This document shows positions 11,731 to 27,882 of a stretch of 64,000 nucleotides of DNA, in pieces. Location: contig CM042010.1 of the NCBI GenBank assembly GCA_023525715.1, positions 68,722,894-68,786,893 on the forward strand, read 5' to 3'. The notes under the pieces were generated by a model. It ran no database searches. It was not told the origin of the DNA and was given only the letters and a program-made list of their open reading frames with translations. The stretch comes from Cichorium intybus (Eukaryota; Streptophyta; Magnoliopsida; Asterales; Asteraceae). Each line of letters begins with the position of its first letter. Within the stretch, counting starts at the first letter, position 1. The position numbers and the translations under genes were made by a program.

Positions 11731-13497
11731 CAGAAGTTTATAGAAGCATCGGGAGAGTGAAAGCTTGAGCAGGTTCATGAGGATTCTTGGGAGTTTAAGT
11801 AGAAAATCAGCAACTAACTTCAAGGCTTTGATTTTCAAGCCATTTGGGGTAAGAATCTCACTCTTATAACTTAATTCAACCATTTTCGAATTGTGGGGAT
11901 GGGCAAAAACGGGTTATAGAAGTGGTGTGGGGTTTGTATGAAGTTTCTAACCTTGCAAACCTGTTCTAAACCTCAGTAGAAACTCAATTCCACTTCTGGA
12001 ATCGGTTGAGAATAAGAGGAATTGATAATTTTCCTCAAGAACCCTAAACTAAGAATTTGTGTAATTGAGTTGTTTCTCTGGATTAAAACCTGATGTAAAC
12101 TGAAGGTTTTAGTCATAGAATGTTATATATTGATTAGGTTAAGTATTAAGAACTTAATGGACCAAAACAGGGGGCTGCAGCACAAAAATCGGGCAAAAAC
12201 ACGTCTCTGCAGCACAGACACGAGTCGTGCCTTTTTGTACATGGATTGGCACGAGTCGTGCCACACTGTAGAAGTCAGAAATGGTCAAATACAAGAAGCA
12301 CGAGTCGTGCTTCCTAAGGAAGGAAAAGAGCACGAGTCGTGCTCTTTGCTGGGCAGCATTCTGTCCATTTTTGAGTTTTGAACTTGGCTCTAGACTTGTC
12401 CGTTTGGTCTATAATTCATACCATAGGCCTAAAATGGTGTGAAAACATGTGGAAAATTGTCGGAACAGAAATACGATCTCCCGAGGATACTGTAGCAAAA
12501 TACGTGTATTCCGAGGAGGTTACAAATTGAAGGAAGTTAGTTAATAACGGTTGTAGCCTATAGTACTTCTGTACTGTAAAGTTAGTTGTTGTAAATATAT
12601 GAACTGAGTATAAATGTATAATTCGTATATAATAGGTGGTGGTTCAAACAAGATTATTCAGGATAAAAAGAAAGGAGTCCAAGAAGATAACTAACTCCTA
12701 AGGAACCGAGGTGAGTGTTATGTGGATTTTCGAGTACATAGCAAAATGAATTTTATATAAAATGATTTGTGAGTCAAAATGATTTTATGGAAATTTAAAT
12801 GGTTTAATGAAAATGGAAATGGTTTATGGAACTGGAAATGGGTGTTGTAAAACTGGAAATGGTACTACGAAATAGTAAGTACAAAGTATACAGAAATGAT
12901 AAATGAGAAAGACAGAGGATTAATAAAGTGATTGAGCCATGTTAATGAGTTGTTAGTATCCGGATAAAGACCACGGCCTGCTGCGGTAGGGGTGGCAAAA
13001 AGACACTACTGCGATGGTACCTCCCGTCGCGAAGTAGTTGTCTTACCTTGATAGATGAATTCGTTTCATGCTATTGGGGAAGTAGCTATACGGGTGCGTC
13101 TCGTATAAAACCTACGGGTGCGCTCGTAGGAATGTACCATTGCAAAGAAAGAAGGAATACCTGTGGGTGCGCTCACAGGAAAAAGAAATATTGAACATCT
13201 AATTAGTAATGATATTATTGGCAAAATGTTTTTGGGTCTAAACCCATAATGCTCACGAGACATTATGTCTCACGTATTTTGTTTTAAAATGCTATGTACT
13301 CAGGTAAGCAAGAAGGGCATTAAAAGAGTCGGGTGCGGGACCGTAATCATTGTTGTAAAAGATGTAAACTAGACAGGTTTGAACTATGGTTTGTGATGCA
13401 AATTTGTGATACCCCGTTGTATAATAAAACGTTTTGTAAAATAAAATAAATGTGAAATAAGTTTTAAAAAAAATGGCGTAAAAGTTGGGGTGTTACA
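11731..13497 (+). mobile_element. Gb1 LTR, 5'-truncated, forward
   Basis: Forward Gb1 LTR lacking its promoter end; it begins within the leader region and ends GGGGTGTTACA at 13497. Together with 8630-10651 it forms an inverted pair of the same subfamily around a Ga fragment. The palindrome cluster is at about 12221-12342 and the hairpin domain follows in its 3' part. Confidence 0.78.
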
Positions 13498-13519
13498 ATT
13501 TGGTACCAAATTTGTAACA
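13491..13519. repeat. Head-to-head LTR junction with GGTACC centre
   Basis: Forward Gb1 end TGTTACA, then ATTTGGTACCAAATT, then the reverse Ga start TGTAACA. Each half of the spacer equals the first bases after an LTR in an intact element (primer-binding-site start TTTGGTA), so two LTR-plus-primer-site ends are joined at a GGTACC palindrome. Confidence 0.8.
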
Positions 13520-15901
13520 CCCCGTCCCATATACAACATTTTAACAAAACAATTTACGGGTTAAATTTCCCATAAAAAAATCAGTTTCAATACGGGGTGT
13601 CACAAGCTCAATACATTACCATAATTTAAGGAAGTAGGTACATACTTTGATCAATCTAGGACTTCTGTTCCTTTAACGCGACATCTACCCTTTCTTTTGC
13701 TACCTGAGTACATAGCATTTTAAAAACATACGTAAGACATACGTCTCGTGAGTAATACGGGTTTTAGACCCAAAATAATTTTCTTATACTTTAAACATTC
13801 CAAATTTTTAAATTACTTAATTTCCTATGAGCGCACCCATAGGTATTCCTTTTCATTAGTGAGCACACTCCTACGAGCGCACCCGTAGGTTTTATACGAG
13901 CGCACCCGTATAGCTACTTCCTCAATAGTATGAAACGAATTCATCTACCAAGGTAAGACAACTACTTCGCGACGGGAGGTACCATCCCAGTAGTGTCTTT
14001 TTGCCACCCCTACCGCAGCAGGCCGTGGTCTTTATCCGGATACTTCTTAACTTCTCAACAGGGCTCAACACTTCATTAATTCTTTGCCTTTTCTCATTTA
14101 CCTTTTTGTACACATTGTACTTATCATTACACAAAATCATTTTCAGTTTCACAAAACATTTTAGTTCCACAGAACCATTTCCTTTCTCATTAACCATATT
14201 AACTTTCTTAAAACTATTTTGACCCACAAATCATTTTTCATAAAATTCATTTCTTTATATAAAACTCCTTTTGCTATGTACTCGAAAATCCACACATTAC
14301 TCACCTTGACTAGTTAGAGAGGTCTAACTAGAACCATCCTTTTTCCTCGCCCCTCCTATTCATGATCTTTTACTCCTTAAGTACCTAAGGAGTTTATTCA
14401 CATTTTATTAATAACTTGTTATACTTTAATAGTATGTATAGACCATTGACTTTCAGATTTTACTAGACTCATATCATAATATGGTTGTGACATTCATTAT
14501 TTTACTTATCCTCTTCTTTGCTACTTTCATTTATCATTTACATGGTATATTATTGCCCATTATACCCTTGGAAAGTCATACACTCAATTTAACATTATTT
14601 TTCATGTTTTTATATCATATTAACCTTATGGTATCAATTGGACCTCAAATGGATAGGCCTAGCATCAATTTGTAACTTCATTTTGCCCCTGACTTGGAGC
14701 ACGACTCGTGCACATTTTGTGCATGAAAGAGCACGACTAGTGCTCTTTCTAGGATGCTATTTTTGGCTTCTACAGGTGGCACGACTCGTGCCATTGGTAG
14801 TGCAAAAAGGGCACGACTCGTGCCTGTGCTGCAGTTGCGAGATTTTGCCCGATTTTTGTGCTGCAGCTCACTGTTTTCATCTATTAGGTTCTTTATAACT
14901 TACTTAATCATTTTAGACTTATCCCATGAATAAAACCCACCATTCCAACATGTTTTTAAACCATGGAATCACTGATTCCATTCAAATTCATAAAAATCCC
15001 GTTTTTAGATTTTTGACCCCAAAAACTAAAATTACTTCAAATTAACTATCAAAATTGATTTCTTACATCTTTTCTAACATATTAAACTCACTTTAGTCAT
15101 TAAAATCATCTTTAATTACAAGGACCCGTGAATTAGGGTTCTTGGCCAAAATCTTGATTTTCCCCAATTCAACCATACTTTTTGATTTAAACATGTTTCC
15201 TAGTTCATGAGATGTGTATGATATTAGAAATCATTAAAACCATATGAACTTCAACTAAAATTTCAGTTTCCAACTTATCCCGTGAAGAACACACGAGGAG
15301 CTAGGTTGAAAATTGAATTACTAACCTTATGTGAGTTTGAATTCCTCAATTCCTAATGATTTGTATCACATTTACGCTTTCAATCTTCAAGAATCCAGCG
15401 AACCCGTGTCCTCTAGCCTTCTCCAGAGACTTCTCCCGTGTTCTAAGAGCTGGAAGATATTTCTTCCCCTTTTATACTTGGCCATTTTACATTATAGCCC
15501 CCTCTAGTTCTATTTTTCCCCAAAATGGTTTAAAAACACATTTTTATAACATTATAAGTTTCTTTTCTTTCATTTTACCCCCAAACACTAAAATACTTTA
15601 TATCAAAGTCCAAAACATGGCAAAAGACTAATTTACCCACTAGTTTCAAGAAATGGCATTTTGGCCCCTTTCGTTCCATTTTTTTGCAAAATTGTCCCAA
15701 AAACCCAAAATTCTTCTTTTTAAGTTTATTTTATTACATATTAACCCCAAAATCATATTTTTATTGCTTAGAAGTCATTTGGATGTCAAATGACCATTTT
15801 GCCATTTTTACCAGTTTTTTTTTTACTATTACGCCCTTGTTCAACCCAACTTTTATATATTTTTATTTTATGACTTTTACCAAAATTTTCAGGTTCTTAC
15901 A
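13513..15901 (-). mobile_element. Ga LTR, full length, reverse (3' LTR of N1)
   Basis: 2389 bp from TGTAACACCCC to GGTTCTTACA, the cleanest full Ga LTR here, nearly identical to 59918-62303. Reading the minus strand it runs TATA region, donor-like site, palindrome cluster, 3' hairpin domain. The PPT complement of N1 follows on the right. On the left it is preceded by CCAAATT, a primer-binding-site remnant, so interior sequence flanks both sides. Confidence 0.88.
13706..14283 (-). promoter_or_regulatory. Conserved LTR hairpin domain (Ga, reverse copy)
   Basis: Closed by GAGTACATAGCA pairing with TGCTATGTACTC about 580 nt apart. Inside, reading the minus strand, are three adjacent hairpins with loop GGTGCGCT and stems TATACG/CGTATA, CCTACG/CGTAGG and CCTATG/CATAGG, then a GGGT/ACCC hairpin and a GAGAC/GTCTT hairpin. 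Confidence 0.7.
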
Positions 15902-21643
<5,742 letters not shown>

Positions 21644-23820
21644 GATCAAACAATACGGGGTATCACAAGCTCAATACATTACCATAATTTAAAGAAGTAG
21701 GTACATACTCTGATCGATCTAGGACTTCTGTTCCTTTAACGCATCATCTACCCTTTCCATTGTTACCTGAGTACATAGCATTTTTAAAAAAATAATACGT
21801 AAGACATACGTCTCGTGAGTAATACGGGTTTTAGACCCAAAATAATTTCTCATATTTTAATCATTCCAAATTTTCATCTTATTTAATTTCCTATGAGCGC
21901 ACCCATAGGTATTCCTTTTCATTTGAGAACACATTCCTACGAGCGCACCCGTAGGTTTTATACGAGACGCACCCGTATAACTACTTCCCCAATAGCATGA
22001 AACGGATTCATCTATCAAGGTAAGACAACTACTTCGCGACGGGAGGTACCATCCCAGTAGTGTCTTTTGCCACCCCTACCGCAGCAGGCCGTGGTCTTTA
22101 TCCGGATACTTCTTAACTTCTCAACAGGGCTCAACACTTCATTAATTCTTTGCCCTTTTCTCATTTATCTTTTGTACACATTGTACTTATCATTACCCAA
22201 AATCATTTTCAGTTTCACAAAACATTTTAGTTCCGCAGAACCATTTCCTTTCTCATTAACCATATTAACTTTCATAAAACTATTTTGACCCACAAATCAT
22301 TTTTCATAAAATTCATTTCTTTATATAAAACTCCTTTTGCTATGTACTCGAAAATCCACAAATTACTCACCTTGACTAGTTAGAGAGGTCTAACTAGAAC
22401 CATCCTTTTTCCCCGCCCCTCCTATTCATGATCTTTTACTCCTTAAGTACCTAAGGAGTTTATTCACATTTTATTAATAACATGTTATACTTTAATAGTA
22501 TGTATAGACCACTGAATTTCAGATCTTACTAGGCTCATATCACAATATGGTTGTGACATTCATTATTTCACTTATCCTCTTCTTTGCTACTTTCATTTAT
22601 CATTTACATGGTATATTATTGCCCATTATACCCTTGGAAAGTCATACACTCAAATTAACATTATTTTTCATGTTTTTATATCATATTAACCTTATGGTAT
22701 CAATTGGACATCAAATGAATAGGCCTAGCATCAAATTGCAATTTCATTTTGCCCCTGACTTGGAGCACGACTCGTGCACATTTTGTGCATGAAAGAGCAC
22801 GACTCGTGCTCATTGTAGAATGCCATTTTTGGCTTCTACAGGTGGCACGACTCGTGCCAATGGTAGTGCAAAAAGGGAACGACTCGTGTCTGTGCTGCAG
22901 GTGCGAGATTTTGCCCGATTTTTGTGCTGCAGCTCACTGTTTTCATCTATTAAGTTCTTTATAACTTACTTAATCATTTTAGACTTATCCCATGACTAAA
23001 ACCCACCATTCCAACATGTTTTTAAACCATGGAATCACTGATTCCATTCAAATTCATAGAGATCCCGTTTTTGACATTTTTGGTCCAAAAACTGAAATTT
23101 CTTCAAATTAATTATCAAAACTGATTTCTCACATCTATTCTAACATATTAAACTCTCTTTAGTCATTAAAATCATCTTTGATCACAAGGACCCGTGAACT
23201 AGGGTTCTTGGCCAAAATCATGTTTTCCCCAATTTAACCATATCTTTTGATTTAAATAGAATTGCTTGATAATTCAAGCTTGTTTAGATGAAAAGACTCA
23301 TAAAACATCTTGGATTGCAACTGAACTTTTAGTTTCCAAATTACCCCGTGAAGAATTCGTGTGCTAAAAGTCAAGAACAAGTGTTCTTACCTTGATTTGG
23401 CTTGGAAATCTTGAACTAAATGACAAATTGTTTCATCCATTGCTTCTCCTCATAGAATTCTCTCGACCTCTCTCTCTGGATCCCTCTGGAACTGATTTCC
23501 CGTGTTCCATCTTATGGGAGAAGATATGTCTCCTATTTATACCACCTAACTTTGTCCAAATGCCAAATTAACCCCTTAAGTTCCTTTTCTTCCCAAAGTG
23601 ACTTAAAAACACATTTTCATGACATTATAAGTTTATTTTCTTTCATTTTACCCCAAACACTAAAATACTTTATATCAAAGTCCAAAACATGGCAAAAGAC
23701 TAATTTGCCCACTAGTTTCAAGAAATGGCACTTTGGCCCCTTTGGTTCCATTTTTTTGCAAAACTGTCCCAAAAACCAAAATTCTTCTTTTTAAGTTTAT
23801 TTCATTACATATTAACCCCA
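21644..23820 (-). mobile_element. Ga LTR, reverse, left part (3' LTR of N2, split by C2)
   Basis: Begins at CAATACGGGGTATCACAAG, about 85-100 bp inside the LTR, at an inverted junction with Gc. It includes hairpin domain, palindrome cluster and promoter half, and is cut at ATTAACCCCA by the copia complex C2. It resumes at 32278. Confidence 0.85.
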
Positions 23821-23967
23821 TGTTGAAAATATAAAATATGATCACCACAAATAAAGGTTTGCACCGTTTATTGTGTGACAAATATATATATATATATTAA
23901 AGATAAGTGCGGAATAAATAATAAGAGTTGCAGATTAAAAATATATAATCTGATCGCCACAAATAAA
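23821..23967 (-). repeat. Inverted C2 LTR tip
   Basis: Reverse complement of the last about 145 bp of the copia LTR (compare 32132-32277), including both AAACGGTGC units. It makes a roughly 145-bp terminal inverted repeat with the right end of the complex. Confidence 0.88.
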
Positions 23968-24106
23968 ATCCTCTCCAACTTCCACCATCTTATTTCCAAC
24001 TTCCAAACACTCTCCAAAACACCAAGAACACACACCAAAAACACCAAGAACACCAAGAAAAACACCAAGAACACCAATAAAAACACCAAGAACACCAAGA
24101 TCAACA
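23968..24106 (+). repeat. C2 LTR leader fragment
   Basis: Matches 27118-27255 of the full LTR, including part of the ACACCAAG minisatellite. It is joined to the inverted tip at a short AAAT overlap and to integrase sequence at TCAACAT. Confidence 0.8.
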
Positions 24107-24750
24107 TAACTCTAGACTCATTTCTCAAAAACAAAGGCATCGAACACAACTTCTCAGCCCCTTACACTCCTCAACAAAACGGCGTTGTTGAAAGAAGGAA
24201 CCGAACTCTGTGCGAAGCTGCAAGATCAATGCTCATCTTTGCTGATCTGCCACAATACTTCTGGGCAGAAGCAATTGCCACAGCTTGCTACACACAAAAT
24301 CGCTCCTTAATTCACAAAAATTTTCATAAAACACCATATGAAGTCATTAACAACCGAAAACCAAATATCAAATTTTTTCATATTTTTGGTTGTCGATGCT
24401 TCATAAAGAATAATAAAGACCACCTTTCAAAATTTGAATCAAGGTCGGACGAAGGAATTTTCCTTGGTTACTCATTTTCTTCAGCTGCTTATCGAGTACT
24501 GAACAAACGTACAAGAGTAATTGAAGAAAGTACCGATGTCCACTTCGATGAATTTTATGTCAGAAAATTGGATCGTGAACATTTTGGTTCACAAATGATA
24601 AATAATATTTTTCAAAATCCAATTCCACAAACACCATCTCCTGACATAGACATTGAAGTTGATATTGATTTACTTTTTGAACAACCTAAAACTGCTTATA
24701 ATTCTGAAATTCTAACTACTCAAATTGATCCTACAGGAACACCCACTTAA
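24107..24750 (+). pseudogene. Copia integrase, C-terminal half (C2)
   Basis: About 214 codons of a copia integrase beginning inside the catalytic core. Visible are the NGVVERRN segment with the third catalytic acidic residue (Glu), the YFWAEA helix, and the FHIFGCRCF and FLGYS...YRV motifs of the post-core region, then an acidic linker ending at a stop. There is no start codon of its own; upstream bases in this frame are LTR. The frame is otherwise intact. It should normally continue into reverse transcriptase, but after about 24890 the sequence jumps to 3' non-coding interior. Confidence 0.88.
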
Positions 24751-26392
24751 GGAACTCCACAAAGAAACAGAAATGTTGCAGATCAAGTTGAGGGGGAACC
24801 ACAAACACATACTTCCTCATTAGAACAAACACCAAATCCTCCTTTAACCACTCCAAATTTTACCACTCCATCCCCAAAATTTCCAAAAACATTCAAATAA
24901 CCAAAATTTCCAAAAAAAAAAAAACACATTCAGAAAAACAAATTTTCAAAAATACAATAAAAGACTTGTCATAATAAGCTTTTATAGAACCTTGTGATTA
25001 ATCGTCTTTTGACTTAATTTTCAGATGCTTATGCTCGATGAAGATTTTAAGTCATATTGATTCTCAATTGGAGTGAAGGTTCAAATCTCCTACTTTTCAT
25101 AATGTATATAACTTTATTTCCTTCGATTTTAATTCATTATTGACGATTTTAAACAATCAAGGGACATAAGGTTAGGAGGTTCAGATGAAAACAAAAACCC
25201 ATGTGAGAATTTGTGCCTCTTCGATCTAAATCATTGTGGAATTCATTTCTTGTGAGCTTAGGTGTGTCACTATTGCTTTTAAGGTATACCCGATTATATC
25301 TTGTCACAGTCTCATTTTTGCTTAGATATCAAAATGACCAGGGACGATACTTTCATTTCTTACATACTAGACAAATTGTCTTTTATGCCACCTATCCCTA
25401 CCTAAATAAAAGCCAATCAAAAATGAAGACAGCCGCAAAAATAGAAACACTTCAAACAGCGACATATCCTTACAAGAAAATCAAAGGCGAAACAAAGATC
25501 TATCAACATCCAATCCTCAAAGACGAGTCAACAAGAAAGTCAAATCACTCACCGAAGAAATACCAAACAAAACAAAACTTTCAACCAAATGGTTATTTCA
25601 AAAAAAAAAAACAAAAAAAAAAAAAAACAAAAACAAAAACAAAAAAATTGTTCTCAATTGTAGCAACTTCTCAATGATAAAACAAAATATCTTTTTATAA
25701 TAAATCGATATTGATCAACAAACAGGCAAAGAAGAAGCTGCAACAACAATGGATTTCCCGGGATACTGTAGCCTTCATCACTAAAGATTCTTAGTTGCAA
25801 ACTGCACTATGAAAATTGCTAAACCCCTCTACATGTATCTCCCGACGGAGAGAGAGTGAACATTAATGGCATGAATGAAGAAACCCGCTGAGTAATGCCG
25901 AAACCAGTCTTATGTGATTGATTATCTAATAATGAGACTAAGTGACTTTACAGGAAAAGCATAGATGAACACCTCCAATATGAGTGTGAGTCGTCAGAGA
26001 GAGATATCACTCATTTTTAGTGATCATTAACTTGTTCTGCTGTCAGAACAACCAAACACCCAAGTGAAATGTGACCTATATCTATGAGCGTTCATCTGAA
26101 TCGACCTGTTAGACCACTTGTCGTCATTGATAATGCTATAAAATCTTAAGAAATTTCTTTAGATACATATATGGCTACCCTTTGATAACCGAACCCGAGA
26201 CTTTGATTCGGAAACAAACATTCTTCAAAATCTTTTTCAAAACATAAGATATGTAAAACCAAGTCACAAAATTTCAAAATGATTACAATGGTTTTATATA
26301 TATCTTATCATTGACAAAACTTTTATCCCAAATCGTGAATGTTTAAACTATTAATGTGATTATATCTGTCCTTATTTCATCAATGATCACAT
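24751..26392 (+). other. C2 3' interior after pol
   Basis: Pol linker remnant to about 24890, a deletion joint near CCAAAATTTCC, then AT-rich DNA collinear with 5130-6646 of C1. No reverse transcriptase motif. The only long conserved frame is 25213-25677. Confidence 0.7.
25213..25677 (+). CDS. Hypothetical ORF in copia 3' interior (C2 copy)
   Basis: 154 codons, counterpart of 5463-5924 in C1. The hydrophobic N-terminal segment, the RYQNDQGRYFHFLH stretch and the end LFSIVATSQ are shared; the middle (about codons 65-85) differs by several substitutions and length changes that cancel in frame. Lys-rich C-terminus from an A-rich tract. No family recognised, and no promoter or translation signal that decides whether it is used. 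Confidence 0.3.
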   Translation: MPLRSKSLWNSFLVSLGVSLLLLRYTRLYLVTVSFLLRYQNDQGRYFHFLHTRQIVFYATYPYLNKSQSKMKTAAKIETLQTATYPYKKIKGETKIYQHPILKDESTRKSNHSPKKYQTKQNFQPNGYFKKKKQKKKKTKTKTKKLFSIVATSQ

Positions 26393-26445
26393 AGGGGGAA
26401 ATTGTTGAAAAATGTTTTTGTATGTGACCATCATTGAAATAAGAC
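26368..26445 (+). promoter_or_regulatory. Hairpin presenting the C2 polypurine tract
   Basis: CTTATT/AATAAG, TCAATGA/TCATTGA and TCACATA/TATGTGA pair across the interior/LTR border with one 3-nt bulge on each side. The roughly 27-nt loop holds the polypurine tract and the LTR start TGTTG. Confidence 0.55.
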
Positions 26446-27722
26446 GAACTGTTTTTTATTATCTAACAAATATTATCAGTTCATTTCAGGTTGCGTGGAT
26501 TCGAGATTAAAAACGAGAAAATAAAAGAAAATGAGTTTTAAAGCCAAAACAAAGAAAAATATAAATGAAAATTGAATTAAATCTATTTAAAATGAATTTT
26601 TGGAAATATATTTTCTAAATAATTTATTTTATTAGACTTAATTAATTTTATAAATTAAAAATAAATTTTCCTAATTTATTTTGATTTATTTCGGATTTTT
26701 AAAACATTTAAAAACAATAGAAAAGAAACGTCCGGAACCCGCCTACCGGCTCCGGATCCGAACCCGCACCGCAACCGGCTCCATTTTACCTCAGAGGAAG
26801 ATCCGCGCCCTAACCCGGCTCCCCGACCCGTTCCGTAGCCTCCTTCAACCCGGTGTACTCACAAACAACACGCGAACCTTACCCGCTCCACGACCCGATC
26901 CGAACCGCCCCACGTCCGAACCACTTTACCTCACATCAGGGTCCGCGCGTCGACCCAGAACGCGACCCACGACCCGACCGGCGGTTTTAGCCTCAAAATC
27001 TTTCATTTTCAATCCCTGAACTTCCGAAAACCTTCAAAAACAACCCAAAACCCTTTAAAATTCATATATAAACCATTTCAACACCATTTCTTTCATTTTC
27101 ACCACAAAAAATTCACCAAACCCTCTCCAACTTCCACCATCTTATTTCCAACTTCCAAACACTCTCCAAAACACCAAGAACACACACCAAAAACACCAAG
27201 AACACCAAGAAAAACACCAAGAACACCAAGAAAAACACCAAGAACACCAAGATCAACACCAAGAACACCAAACAAGAACAAATAGAGACACAGTCTACTA
27301 GAAATCCAGTCCAACCCTAAGCCAGTTCAGTCAATTTATTTGACGAACCTACTTGATAGACCAGTCGTTACATAGTCCTGTTGTAACCCAGTTCAGTCAA
27401 TCTATTGACGAACCTACTTGATATATATATATATTTATATAATTATAGTCATTTACATTATTTATCGTTTTATGTCTTTTAATTATAGTCATTTATATTA
27501 TTTATCGCTTTAAGTCATTTAATTACTGCAATTTATATTATTTATATATCTTTCACACAGTAAACGGTGCAAACCTTTATTTGTGGCGATCAGATTATAT
27601 ATTTTTAATCTGCAACTCTTATTATTTATTCCGCATTTATCTTTAATATATATATATATATTTGTCACACAATAAACGGTGCAAACCTTTATTTGTGGTG
27701 ATCATATTTTATATTTTCAACA
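26403..27722 (+). repeat. C2 complete LTR (central)
   Basis: 1320 bp, TGTTGAAAAATG to TTTTCAACA, preceded by a polypurine tract and followed by a primer-binding site, so it is 3' LTR to the left interior and 5' LTR to the right one. Its start, TATA box, minisatellite and end match C1, but the GC-rich block at 26730-26990 has a different sequence. Confidence 0.92.
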
Positions 27723-27724
27723 AT

Positions 27725-27736
27725 TGGTATCAGAGC
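27725..27736 (+). promoter_or_regulatory. C2 primer-binding site (tRNA-iMet)
   Basis: TGGTATCAGAGC starting 3 bp after the LTR end, as in C1. Confidence 0.92.
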
Positions 27737-27882
27737 TCGTGTGATTTACTTTGAAATTTTCATCAAATACTTTTGGTTAGCGTTTATATAAACCTTCCAT
27801 AAGCGTTTATTTGAATATTTCATTTTAATATCACTTGTTAAAAAATCCTTCTTTTTAAATTAAAATTAAAAATCTTAAAAAC

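Noticed and set aside
23875..24106. N-terminal extension of the integrase fragment starting with an ATG at 23875
   Set aside because: This stretch is inverted LTR tip plus LTR leader; the open frame is accidental.
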